In this document: in pieces, positions 7,441 through 15,555 of the stretch | How the letters are laid out: the number at the start of each line of letters is the position of its first letter | Numbering within the stretch: the stretch's first letter is position 1 | Assembly (NCBI RefSeq): GCF_047971185.1 | Contig: NZ_JBKDZH010000018.1 | Coordinates: 138,126-202,125 of the forward strand | Source: Kluyvera sp047971185 | GTDB taxonomy: Bacteria; Pseudomonadota; Gammaproteobacteria; Enterobacterales; Enterobacteriaceae | DNA: 64,000 nt | Direction: 5' to 3' | Notes under the pieces: generated by a model | Seen by the model: the letters and a program-made list of their open reading frames with translations, nothing else | Databases searched by the model: none | What the model was told of the DNA's origin: nothing | Program-made: the position numbers and the translations under genes

Positions 7441-9033
7441 ATGTCGACGTCATCGCGTCAGGTTGGTCAGCACTTCGAGCATTGTCTGAGCATCATTCGC
7501 CAGGCCTCTATTGAAATTCTCACCCTGCTTAAGCTCCGCGTCACGGAGGGCAAAGATCCCCGCTGGTTTCTGGAACAGCTGGATCAGGCGCGGCTGAACC
7601 TCGGCGGCTGGGGGGCCGTGGCCCAGCGTTTGAGCATCAACGACAGCCAGCTGAGTGAATTTATGCTTCAGCTCCGGCATCTTCAGCAGGGTATTCCCTC
7701 GTATGAACATGGGCAGGGGGCGACGGAGAATCAGCTGATTGCAGCGCTGCGTTTTGTCGTCACGCTGGAGCAGATTAAACAGCAGCAGCCGCTGCTGATG
7801 TTCAACACCGGTTATGCCAACGACGCCGAACAGCTGCAGGAATCGGCGCTGCGCCAGCTGCGGGGCGTTGAGCTGACGCTGAGGGGTCTGATTGGCGAGG
7901 TCTGGCCCGACGAGCCGCATCTACACCCTTTTCTGAAGTCGCAGTTTGGCGCGCAGGCGTGCGCCCGCTGGCACTCGCGTAGCCCGTCGGGTGAGCTACT
8001 TGATGGAATGACTTTCAGCGAGATGGCGCTGCTGATTGTTGATAAAAAGACGTTCTCCCGGTACTTCGCTTCGCTCTTCAACTATGCCTCTGCGCTGACG
8101 TTTCTGGTCGAGCAGCGCGTCACGCTGCATTTGTTTCTCGACGATATCCGGCGGATGCGAAACTCGGTGCTGTCCCACCGGCCGCTGGGGGAAATGGAGT
8201 GTCTGCTGCTGGAGATTTACGCGCAGCAGATCGCCGCGCCGGTCCAGCGCGCGTATGAACAGGGCCGCACCCGCGTGAATCCGGCCAGCCTGATGGCGGC
8301 GGACGGTGGCGAGGTGCAGCACTTCTGGGAGCGGGCGCACGACGCTGCGCGCCGCTACGGTCTGGACGGGCAGCCCATTCCCGACAGCATTGAACGGCTA
8401 TCGCATAAAAAGCGGCAGCGTGCCGATTCGCGCGAACGAATAATTGCCGCCGTGCTGTGGTGCGCGGTGGGTGTGACGGTGCTGGGCATCGTGCTGGGCG
8501 GTATCGGCCTGCTTACCGCCTCGCCGGAGCCGGCACCGCTCGCGGCCGCGCAGCATCAGCCGCAGGCGATGGCGGCCGAATCCCGCGTCGCGGTTTCACC
8601 GCGTGAAGCTCTTGCCCGCCGGGGGATCCTGTGGGACAGCAATGCGCTGCGCTCGGCCATCGACAGCAACAATATCGACGTGGCGGAACTCTTTTTACGC
8701 GGCGGGATGAACTGGCAGCTGGCCTGGACCGATCGGGCGATGTCCGCCGGGTACGACGCGGTGCTGAATCTGCTGCTGCGCTACCGCCTGCAGATGGACG
8801 AACCAAAACCCTGCCGTCGGTTTATCAACACCCTCACACACGAGATGTCGCAGGGCGCGCCGCTGAACCGGACGCGGCAATCGTATCTCCAGACCTTCTG
8901 CACGACGCCCGCGGTGGTGGCTCGCCAGCGGCTGGCGGTGGATAACGCGCAGCGGCGCAATCAGGCCATCGGCAATGCCGAAAGCAAAAAAGGGCTGCAA
9001 ATACAGAAGGCTATCTATGATGTGATTCGTTAA
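7441..9033 (+). CDS. HEPN-domain protein with one membrane helix and ankyrin-like C-terminus
   Basis: 530 residues from the ATG, which has AAGGA 8 bp before it; a GTG two codons upstream is too close to that site. Residues ~1-330 are helical and carry Arg240-NSVLS-His246, the R-x4-6-H signature of HEPN ribonuclease domains. Residues ~333-358 form one strong transmembrane helix (AAVLWCAVGVTVLGIVLGG). Residues ~382-450 show two to three ankyrin-like helical repeats (ALRSAIDSNNIDVAELFLRGG). From memory, it belongs to a family named after Salmonella STY4199 in public annotation. A membrane-tethered RNase is an inference. The promoter region has a 9-bp direct repeat AAATAACAT (7373 and 7384). Confidence 0.75.
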   Translation: MSTSSRQVGQHFEHCLSIIRQASIEILTLLKLRVTEGKDPRWFLEQLDQARLNLGGWGAVAQRLSINDSQLSEFMLQLRHLQQGIPSYEHGQGATENQLIAALRFVVTLEQIKQQQPLLMFNTGYANDAEQLQESALRQLRGVELTLRGLIGEVWPDEPHLHPFLKSQFGAQACARWHSRSPSGELLDGMTFSEMALLIVDKKTFSRYFASLFNYASALTFLVEQRVTLHLFLDDIRRMRNSVLSHRPLGEMECLLLEIYAQQIAAPVQRAYEQGRTRVNPASLMAADGGEVQHFWERAHDAARRYGLDGQPIPDSIERLSHKKRQRADSRERIIAAVLWCAVGVTVLGIVLGGIGLLTASPEPAPLAAAQHQPQAMAAESRVAVSPREALARRGILWDSNALRSAIDSNNIDVAELFLRGGMNWQLAWTDRAMSAGYDAVLNLLLRYRLQMDEPKPCRRFINTLTHEMSQGAPLNRTRQSYLQTFCTTPAVVARQRLAVDNAQRRNQAIGNAESKKGLQIQKAIYDVIR

Positions 9034-9039
9034 GCGGGC

Positions 9040-9100
9040 TGCGTGACGAGAGAAGCGCGGTGGTACACCCCTGCAACCCCCGTTTATCTCTCGTCACGCA
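9040..9100. terminator. Long-loop inverted repeat between convergent HEPN and YneE-like genes
   Basis: A perfect 14-bp arm TGCGTGACGAGAGA (9040-9053) is repeated inverted at 9087-9100, around a 33-nt loop. It lies between two convergent stops, so a bidirectional terminator is the simplest reading, although there is no T-tract. Confidence 0.5.
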
Positions 9101-9106
9101 AGGCGG

Positions 9107-9994
9107 TTAAAGCAGACGATAGTGCGCGTCTGGCTTCATTTTGGCGGGGATAACGCTGTCCTTTATCATCTCTCTGAGATCGATCTCAATGGCGTTGCAA
9201 ATTGCGTTAAGCGGCAGGTCGTTGTCTTCGGTACCGAAGGGGTCTTCCAGCTCGGTGGCGATGGCGTCGAGCGCCAGCAGCGCGTAGGTGGTAAAAATAG
9301 AGAACAGCAGCGTTAAAAAGCCAAAGTCATGAATCAGCAGCAGCGGGTAGACCGCGCAAAAAATCCCCACCGTGCGGTGCAGCAGCAGCGAATAGGCGTA
9401 AGGAATTGGGGTGTTGCTGATGCGCTCGCAGCCGCCCTGGATAGTGCTCATCTGATTCATATAGTGGTTGAAGTTGCGGTACACAAATTCGTTTGGCCGA
9501 TGCTGATACAGCCACAGCCCCACGTTTTGCAGCAGCGCGTTGCAGGGGGTGGTGAGATGCTGATAGTCGAGCGCGCGCGATACCGGCACCGGGCCGTGAC
9601 GGAGCTTGGCCTTCAGCGTGGTGCAGTAGGTGACTACCAAATCCAGCACCACCTTTTTCTCTTCCGCGCTGGCGTTGGTGGTGTTGATCACTTCGCGCAT
9701 CAGCGAGCGGCTGACGATCAGTAAATCACCCCACAGTTTGCGGGCTTCCCAGTAGCGTAGCCACGCGGTGTTGTTGCGAAAGCCGAGAAACACCGATATC
9801 GAAATAGAGATACCGATGAAATAAAACGAGCTTTCCTTCGCAATAATGCCGTGCAGATGCAGCATCGGCAGCGCAAACAGATACGCGATGTTAAGCATGA
9901 TAAAGAAGCAAAGCTGGGGAGAGATTTTTCTCATGATGGAGCCGCGCCATGAGAACAATTTACGCAACCAGCTTTGCTCTGGCCTGACGATCAT
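9107..9994 (-). CDS. Bestrophin-like (YneE family) membrane protein
   Basis: 295 residues beginning MIVRPEQSWLRKLFSWRGSI, with four hydrophobic segments and the family blocks GISISISVFLGFRNNTAWLRYWEARKLWG (read across residues ~42-70) and, near the C-terminus, ATELEDPFGTEDNDLPLNAI, the acidic calcium-clasp-like segment of bestrophins. E. coli YneE is 304 residues. Prokaryotic bestrophins are pentameric channels in the inner membrane that favour cations, as shown for a Klebsiella homologue. The start lies 3 bp after the stop of the 139-residue gene at 9998-10417, so the two are co-transcribed and the unknown partner is the first gene. Confidence 0.88.
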   Translation of the reverse strand: MIVRPEQSWLRKLFSWRGSIMRKISPQLCFFIMLNIAYLFALPMLHLHGIIAKESSFYFIGISISISVFLGFRNNTAWLRYWEARKLWGDLLIVSRSLMREVINTTNASAEEKKVVLDLVVTYCTTLKAKLRHGPVPVSRALDYQHLTTPCNALLQNVGLWLYQHRPNEFVYRNFNHYMNQMSTIQGGCERISNTPIPYAYSLLLHRTVGIFCAVYPLLLIHDFGFLTLLFSIFTTYALLALDAIATELEDPFGTEDNDLPLNAICNAIEIDLREMIKDSVIPAKMKPDAHYRLL

Positions 9995-9997
9995 CGT

Positions 9998-10417
9998 TTA
10001 CGCCTTATCCGGTGACAGCGCTAAAATGGTGTCGTAAACCACCTGCAGGCGTTCGAGATAATGCGCAAACACCTGTGCTTTATCCTGCAAGGGAATGTGG
10101 CGATCGAGATGACCGTGGACGTCAATGCAGGCCGATTGCAGCTCGATGCGCCCCAGTTCCTCAGACTCCACCTCAAACTGAATCTGGATTTCACCGAACA
10201 CCCGTGAGCGAATGATATGAATATTGATCCCGCTGAAGACGTTCACGCTTAAGCGGCCTTTCTCACTCGGCTGAATATGGTGATGATACATCCGCTCGGT
10301 GGCGGTGATCTGGGTGATAAGCTCCATGGAATAGATATTCCAGTATTTATCCATTTTGTTTTTCTGATTGAAAATCAGCAGCGATTTTTCTTCCAGTGAA
10401 GTAGCACAATGAGTCAT
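9998..10417 (-). CDS. Uncharacterised 139-residue protein upstream of the bestrophin-like gene
   Basis: I do not recognise the family. It has no signal peptide and no membrane segment. Residues ~50-100 look like a small beta-rich domain (LSVNVFSGINIHIIRSRVFGEIQIQFEVES), and the C-terminal ~35 residues are helical. No Cys pair or catalytic motif stands out, but there is a short HHH run at ~44-46. It ends 3 bp before the bestrophin-like start, which is strong evidence for co-translation and perhaps a regulatory or partner role. The start is uncertain: the ATG at 10417 lacks a clear ribosome site, and later ATGs at 10354 and 10327 are possible. Confidence 0.65.
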   Translation of the reverse strand: MTHCATSLEEKSLLIFNQKNKMDKYWNIYSMELITQITATERMYHHHIQPSEKGRLSVNVFSGINIHIIRSRVFGEIQIQFEVESEELGRIELQSACIDVHGHLDRHIPLQDKAQVFAHYLERLQVVYDTILALSPDKA

Positions 10418-10473
10418 TTTGTTTACTTATCGATAGAGTGGTTTAACAATATTGGATGCAGGCACATCCACTT

Positions 10474-11361
10474 TTATATGGCGTTGTTAAGAACGTCGTA
10501 TTGCGTCACAAAGTTGATATAGTCACGGAGCACCGTGGGATTATGAGTTTTGCTCTGATAAATCATCCACAGGTCTATTTTCTGCACGGCCCAGTGCGGT
10601 AATAGCGCGACCAGTTGACCGCTTTGTAAATACGGTTTGGCGATATATTCCGGCAAAATAGCGACGCCGGTTCCCTGGAGCGCCTGTTGCAGAATATAGG
10701 TCAGGTTGTCGCTGGTGTGGCGCAGCGGCATGGTGAGTTCATAGGACTCATCCTGCTGGAACAGGGCGATGCTTTTCCATGTCCGATGGGTAATCAGATC
10801 GCAGGTTTGTAGCTCATCCGGGCGCTGAATATCGTGCTGCGCCTTGTATTCCGGCGTGCAGACGATAAAGCGGCTAAAGGTGCCAAGAAAGCGGCCAATG
10901 CAGGTGTCATCCGACGGTTTACCGATGCGATAGGCAACGTCAAATTCGCTGCCTACCGAGCCATAAAACGAGTCGGCGGTAATCAGCTGCAGCTCAATAT
11001 TCGCATGGGTTTGCAAAAACTGATGGTGCACAGCGGGCAGAATGCTGGCCATAAACCCCGGTGGCGCGATGATTTTGAGCTTACCCCCGGTCTTATTATG
11101 CAGCGCCTGCACCGTTTTATCGCCGCGGATACTGGCATCCACCACTTCATGGCAGTAGGCCAGATAGCGCTCGCCGTCGGCGGTCAGTGAAATCTTGCGC
11201 GTCGTGCGATTAAGCAACCGGAGGTTGAGATATTCCTCAAGTGCGCTGATTCGTTGGCTGACGCGTGATTTAGTCATACCCAGTTCAGCGGCGGTTTTGG
11301 TAAAGGAACCATTTTTTACCAGCAGCGCGAAAAGCGCCATATCCTGAACGTGCTTGAGCAT
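10474..11361 (-). CDS. LysR-family transcriptional regulator
   Basis: 295 residues. An N-terminal winged HTH (MALFALLVKNGSFTKTAAEL, then TKSRVSQRISALEEYL) is followed by the two-lobed effector-binding domain (KIIAPPGFMASILP, VAILPEYIA). It is of the CrgA/DsdC-like subgroup that often acts on nearby oxidoreductase or transport genes, but no divergent enzyme gene is present: upstream there is only the small membrane protein at 11648. It is separated from the 139-residue gene downstream by 56 bp. Target and effector are unknown. Confidence 0.85.
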   Translation of the reverse strand: MLKHVQDMALFALLVKNGSFTKTAAELGMTKSRVSQRISALEEYLNLRLLNRTTRKISLTADGERYLAYCHEVVDASIRGDKTVQALHNKTGGKLKIIAPPGFMASILPAVHHQFLQTHANIELQLITADSFYGSVGSEFDVAYRIGKPSDDTCIGRFLGTFSRFIVCTPEYKAQHDIQRPDELQTCDLITHRTWKSIALFQQDESYELTMPLRHTSDNLTYILQQALQGTGVAILPEYIAKPYLQSGQLVALLPHWAVQKIDLWMIYQSKTHNPTVLRDYINFVTQYDVLNNAI

Positions 11362-11647
11362 AACCTGACCTTAATGTATGACAGCGCAAAATTATACGTA
11401 GGGCTAATATCCCTGTATAGACCGGATTGTTTAATTCATCAGACTGAATTGTTTAATTATCCGCCCTTACAAAATAACACACTTCAGATATGATCGGCGG
11501 GTTAGTAAACCATAAATAATAAAGTAGCAAGCGAATGCCTATTACTGGTTATAAATATAATCAATGATGGTTATTTTTGCTGAATATTTATTTTATGGGA
11601 TAGTCAGGCTAAAAAATCTGTATAAAAAGAAAGTGAAAAATAAGCGC

Positions 11648-11839
11648 ATGTTTCTAAAGAGTAAATTTTGTAGTGGAGTGCTGGTCGGTTTGTTGGCAAT
11701 GAATATTATCTTTGATGCGCTTCTGGGAAGCGAACTGTGGGTATGTCGCTATCCGTTCTTAGCGGGCTCGCTGGTGGTGGCGATTGCGGCACAGGGGATG
11801 GCGCTGAGCCGGTTGTGTCAGAAAATCCTGCACGCCTGA
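11648..11839 (+). CDS. Small hypothetical two-helix membrane protein
   Basis: 63 residues from the ATG at 11648: a basic N-terminus (MFLKSKF), a first hydrophobic helix (~8-26, GVLVGLLAMNIIFDALL) and a second (~33-53, YPFLAGSLVVAIAAQGMAL). An in-frame ATG at 11564 would add 28 residues coded by AT-rich DNA that looks like leader, and neither start has a strong ribosome site. The hydrophobic layout argues for a real gene, and I know no family. Bases 11362-11647 are very AT-rich and probably hold promoters for this gene and the LysR gene. It converges on the YncE-like gene, with 19 bp between stops. Confidence 0.45.
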   Translation: MFLKSKFCSGVLVGLLAMNIIFDALLGSELWVCRYPFLAGSLVVAIAAQGMALSRLCQKILHA

Positions 11840-11858
11840 TGCGGCGTGCAGGTGCGAA

Positions 11859-12950
11859 TTAATCCAGCGTAATCCGCGCGACGCTGTCCGGCCCTTTGGT
11901 CGAACTGTCTTTGTTGAAGTCTTGCTTGAGGGTCACGTACAGCGTTTTGCCATCGTCAGACAGCAGCAGGCTGTTGGGACGGGTGCTGAAATCCCAGCTC
12001 TGCTTCACTTCATAGCTGGTTGCGTCCAGGCGCAGTACTTTTTTCGACTCGCGCTGGCTGATGAATAACGCGTTACGCTGCGCGTCAAACTTGATGCCCA
12101 GCGCATCGCCTGCAATACGCTTGATTACCTTGCCGGTGTGCTCATCAAACACCAGCGTGGTTTTGGCTTTCGAATCGTCGGTGACGAACAGACGGCCGGT
12201 TTTCGGATCTTCCGCCATATTCAGCAGCAGATACTCTTTGCCGTCGCCCGGCGTCCAGCGCTGTTCAATCTTGTAGCTTTGCGGGTTGATCACCAGCACT
12301 TCGCCGCCGCCGTTGGTGGCGTAGATGCGTTTTGTCACCGGAGAGTAAATGATGCCGGTAACCCATTTGCCTGCGTTATCAATACGCGCTTTCACGGTCA
12401 TGTTGCTGGCATCGACCACCGAGATATAGCCCGGATCGGCCACGCGGCCGATAAACAGCAGGCCATTGTGGAACAGCACTTCGCGCGCGCCGGTTGGGTC
12501 ACCATCTTTATCTTTTTTCTCATCCAGCATCAGGCGCTGCAGCACCTTGCCGCTTTTGGCATCCACTTTTGACACGCTGGCGTCCAGCGAGTTGGTGACG
12601 TAGAACACCTTACCGTTGTCATCGACCGCCATGCCGAAGTTTTTCAGATCGGTATGGGTGGTACCGGTCGTGGCGAGGGTGGTGGGATCCAGACGATAGA
12701 TGACGCCGCCGTTCACGTCTTTAAAGCTCTGGGCGCTCGCGACGTACAGCGCTTTTTCCGCCGGGAAGAACGCCATTTCGTACAGGCCATCGCCAAGCTC
12801 GCGCTGGGCGACGGAAGCAGCCGTCTTCAGCGCACTTGCGCTCTCGGCGGGCTGCGCATTCTCAGCGGCGGCAGGCAGGACGGGCAGGGTAAATGCGGCG
12901 ATTAGCGCAGCGCAGAGCGCCGTTTTGCGCGGGCTGAATAACGATACCAT
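11859..12950 (-). CDS. YncE-like periplasmic beta-propeller protein
   Basis: 363 residues from the ATG at 12950, which has GGAG 6 bp upstream; an upstream ATG pair lacks a site. An export signal (residues ~8-29, LIAAFTLPVLPAAAEN) is followed by seven-bladed-propeller repeats of the YVTN kind (GVIYRLDPTTLATTG, DASVSKVDAKSGKV, SKKVLRLDATSYEVKQSW, LLLSDDGKTLYVTLKQ). E. coli YncE (353) is clearly related. YncE is an iron-repressed periplasmic protein of unsettled role that binds DNA in vitro. Here it diverges from a siderophore receptor across two Fur-box-like sites, which supports co-regulation by iron. Confidence 0.85.
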   Translation of the reverse strand: MVSLFSPRKTALCAALIAAFTLPVLPAAAENAQPAESASALKTAASVAQRELGDGLYEMAFFPAEKALYVASAQSFKDVNGGVIYRLDPTTLATTGTTHTDLKNFGMAVDDNGKVFYVTNSLDASVSKVDAKSGKVLQRLMLDEKKDKDGDPTGAREVLFHNGLLFIGRVADPGYISVVDASNMTVKARIDNAGKWVTGIIYSPVTKRIYATNGGGEVLVINPQSYKIEQRWTPGDGKEYLLLNMAEDPKTGRLFVTDDSKAKTTLVFDEHTGKVIKRIAGDALGIKFDAQRNALFISQRESKKVLRLDATSYEVKQSWDFSTRPNSLLLSDDGKTLYVTLKQDFNKDSSTKGPDSVARITLD

Positions 12951-13012
12951 TCTCAACTCCATCATTGGATAAGCGGCTCCCGGCAGAGGTGACGGGATAT
13001 TTTTAATAAGAA

Positions 13013-13029
13013 TGAGAATAATAATTATT
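13013..13029 (-). promoter_or_regulatory. Fur-box-like site upstream of the YncE-like gene
   Basis: TGAGAATAATAATTATT fits the 7-1-7 Fur palindrome TGATAATnATTATCA with few mismatches. It lies about 63 bp before the YncE-like start codon. Confidence 0.6.
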
Positions 13030-13209
13030 TATATGAAATGCGCAAACCGTTAATTGTAGGGGGGGACGGAGGACAGGGCGATCCGCTGCGCTGCCGAGAG
13101 GTGCTGTGGGTGAATACGAGCATCAATGCTGAATTAACTGTTTGATATAGAACAGGTATACATTTATTTACATTTAACTGGCGAAACTTTCTGTGTAATT
13201 TAAAGCGAG

Positions 13210-13229
13210 TGATTATCATTGGCATTCTC
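13210..13229 (+). promoter_or_regulatory. Fur-box-like site upstream of the TonB-dependent receptor
   Basis: TGATTATCATTGGCATTCTC contains the ATTATCATT core and successive NATWAT-like hexamers of the Fur consensus, 117 bp before the receptor start. Iron repression of the receptor is expected from the family. Confidence 0.6.
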
Positions 13230-13346
13230 ATTTGTTGCCTTTGTCGCTTTTTATGCAGCTCAATAGCTTACGGAAAAGTGCGTCATTCCCTGACGCTGCG
13301 GGCGGAACGGCTTCACTCACAACAACAAGATTTGATGGGAAACGTT

Positions 13347-15485
13347 ATGTTCTTTAATGGCAGGGAAATCAGCGGCAAGCCGCTAACCGTTTCGCTCCTC
13401 GCGCTGGCGATTCACGGCTTTATTCAGCAGGCGCAGGCGGCGGAAACCGCTCAGGATATGGTCGTGTACGGCGGCACGGAAAGCACGGCGGATGAACAGC
13501 AGGATTATGCGGTCAGAACGACGCATGCCGGCACCAAAATGACGCTGGCGCCGCGCGATATTCCGCAGTCGGTCAGCGTCGTAACGCGCCAGCGTATGCA
13601 GGATCAGGATCTGCAAACGGTAGAAAATGTGCTGTCTAATGCCACCGGCATTTCCGCACAGCAGATTGACTCAGAACGCACCTATTTCTACTCCCGCGGC
13701 TTTGAAATCACCAACTTCTCCTATGACGATATTCCGACCTCGCTGGGCGACGCGTGGAACTACGGCGATGCGGCGGAAGACACCGCCATATACGACCGGA
13801 TTGAGATCGTGCGCGGCGCCAGCGGGCTGATGACCGGCGCGGGCGACCCCGGTGCGACGGTCAATATGGTGCGCAAAAGAGCGGACAGCAAGGTGGCAAC
13901 CGGCAATATCAGCGCCAGCTACGGTAGCTGGAACGCTCAGCGTTACGTGGCCGATCTTTCCACGCCGCTGAACAGCGACGGCAGCCTGCGCGGGCGCGTC
14001 GTCACGGGATATCAGGACCAGGACAGCTGGCTTGACCGCTACCATAAAACCAAAAAATTCCTCTATGGCGTGGTAGATGCCGATCTGACGGACAGCACCA
14101 CGTTGTCGCTGGGCTGGGACTACCAGAAATCGAACACCGGTAACCCGACCTGGGGCGGCCTGCCGAGCCTCTACAGCAACGGCACGCGTACCCACTACGA
14201 CCGCAGCACCAACACGGCGGCGGACTGGACGCGCTATCAGGTTGAATCCCGTAAGGTGTTTGTCGATCTGACCCACGAGTGGGATAACGGCTGGTCCTAC
14301 CGCTTCAACGGTACCCACGGCGAGCAAACCTTTAATGACACGCTGCTGTACGTGATGGGCAACCCGGATGCCGAAACCGGCGACGGCGCGAGCGGCTGGG
14401 GCAGTAAAGATAAGGGTAAACGCACCGTCGACTCGTTCGATACCTACGCCAGCGGGCCGTTTACGCTGCTGGGCCGCCAGCATCAGCTGATGGCCGGAGC
14501 CAGCTACAGCCGCCAGCATAACGCCACCTTCAGCGAGGATGGGCCGATGGAGGCCAGTCAGATAGGCATCTTCGACAACAACTGGAACGGCAGCGTTGCG
14601 CAGCCGGAATGGGGCGACTGGTACCAGAACGCCGATGATATCGTCCGCCAGAAATCGGCCTATACCGCCGCGCGTCTGTCGCTGGCTGATCCGCTGTCGT
14701 TGATTATCGGCGCGCGCTATACCCAGTACAGCACCGACGGCAGCAGCGGCGATATGCGAAAATACAACATCACCCCGTACGGCGGGCTGGTGTATGACCT
14801 GACGGAAAGCCTGTCGGCCTACGCCAGCTACACCTCTATCTTCGCGCCGCAGACCAAGCGCTCCGTGAACGGCACGTGGCTGTCTCCGGTGACCGGCAAG
14901 AACTACGAAACCGGCCTGAAGGCCGACTGGATGGACGGGCGGCTGACCACCAACGTGGCGGTGTTCCGTATTGAGCAGGAGAACGTTGGCGAAGAGGTCA
15001 GCGGCGAATTTGTCAACGGCTCTAGCGAGCAGGCGTACCGTGCGACCAGCGGCGCGGTGAGCAAAGGGGCCGAGTTTGAAGTCAACGGTGCGGTCACCGA
15101 CAACCTGCAATTAACCTTCAGCGCCACGCGCTACGTCGCCACGGACAGCGACGGCCGCTACAACAGCTTTGCGCCGCAAACCCAGCTGAAGCTGTTCACC
15201 CGCTATCGCCTGCCGATGATGCCTGCGCTCACCGTCGGTGGCGGCGCTAACTGGCAGAATCGCGTCTATAAAGACGTGACCGGGCCGGACGGTTCGACGC
15301 AGCGTTTGTATCAGGGCAGCTATCCGCTGGTTAGTCTGTTCGCGCAGTATCAGGTCACCAAACAGCTGGCGGTGCAGGCGAACGTCAACAACCTGTTTGA
15401 CCGTGAATACTACTCGTACCTGGATGATTCCGCGGTATACGGCGAGCCGCGTAACGTCTCGGTAAGTATGAGCTACGCGTTCTGA
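13347..15485 (+). CDS. FhuE-like TonB-dependent ferric-siderophore receptor
   Basis: 712 residues from the ATG at 13347 (GGGA 6 bp upstream, directly followed by a fitting export signal ending AQAAE). A TonB-box-like segment (DMVVYG) comes first, then a plug domain (RDIPQSVSVVTRQRMQD, EIVRGASGLMTGAGDPGATV) and a 22-strand barrel ending in aromatic Phe (VSMSYAF). Blocks such as YGSWNAQRYVADL, DSWLDRY, NPTWGGLP and VNNLFDREY align with E. coli FhuE, the coprogen/rhodotorulic acid receptor, over the whole length. Hydroxamate uptake is therefore likely, but the exact ligand cannot be read. E. coli yncE pairs with a different receptor (PqqU/YncD), so the partner differs here. Confidence 0.88.
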   Translation: MFFNGREISGKPLTVSLLALAIHGFIQQAQAAETAQDMVVYGGTESTADEQQDYAVRTTHAGTKMTLAPRDIPQSVSVVTRQRMQDQDLQTVENVLSNATGISAQQIDSERTYFYSRGFEITNFSYDDIPTSLGDAWNYGDAAEDTAIYDRIEIVRGASGLMTGAGDPGATVNMVRKRADSKVATGNISASYGSWNAQRYVADLSTPLNSDGSLRGRVVTGYQDQDSWLDRYHKTKKFLYGVVDADLTDSTTLSLGWDYQKSNTGNPTWGGLPSLYSNGTRTHYDRSTNTAADWTRYQVESRKVFVDLTHEWDNGWSYRFNGTHGEQTFNDTLLYVMGNPDAETGDGASGWGSKDKGKRTVDSFDTYASGPFTLLGRQHQLMAGASYSRQHNATFSEDGPMEASQIGIFDNNWNGSVAQPEWGDWYQNADDIVRQKSAYTAARLSLADPLSLIIGARYTQYSTDGSSGDMRKYNITPYGGLVYDLTESLSAYASYTSIFAPQTKRSVNGTWLSPVTGKNYETGLKADWMDGRLTTNVAVFRIEQENVGEEVSGEFVNGSSEQAYRATSGAVSKGAEFEVNGAVTDNLQLTFSATRYVATDSDGRYNSFAPQTQLKLFTRYRLPMMPALTVGGGANWQNRVYKDVTGPDGSTQRLYQGSYPLVSLFAQYQVTKQLAVQANVNNLFDREYYSYLDDSAVYGEPRNVSVSMSYAF

Positions 15486-15506
15486 TAAACGATTCGCGTC
15501 GTGCCA

Positions 15507-15540
15507 TAAAAAAAGCCAGACGAATGTCTGGCTTTTGTCG
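15507..15540. terminator. Bidirectional terminator between the receptor gene and gor
   Basis: An 11-bp stem AAAAGCCAGAC / GTCTGGCTTTT with a GAAT loop has A-tract and T-tract flanks on the two sides, between convergent genes. Confidence 0.9.
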
Positions 15541-15555
15541 TTTGGGCGATGGGCC

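Larger units (their letters stand above)
12966..13346. promoter_or_regulatory. Divergent promoter region of the YncE-like and FhuE-like genes
   Basis: A 381-bp control region with a Fur-box-like element near each gene (listed separately). A reading frame does run upstream of the receptor start from 13209, but it would translate a Cys-rich stretch through the second Fur-like box, so I treat it as leader. Confidence 0.6.

Noticed and set aside
13209..13346. Longer N-terminus for the TonB receptor
   Set aside because: It would place a Cys-rich stretch before the export signal and run through the Fur-like site; the ATG at 13347 has a ribosome site and a clean signal peptide.
13671..15110. A 479-codon reading frame antisense to the TonB receptor gene
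   Set aside because: Shadow of a conserved receptor; no start signal.
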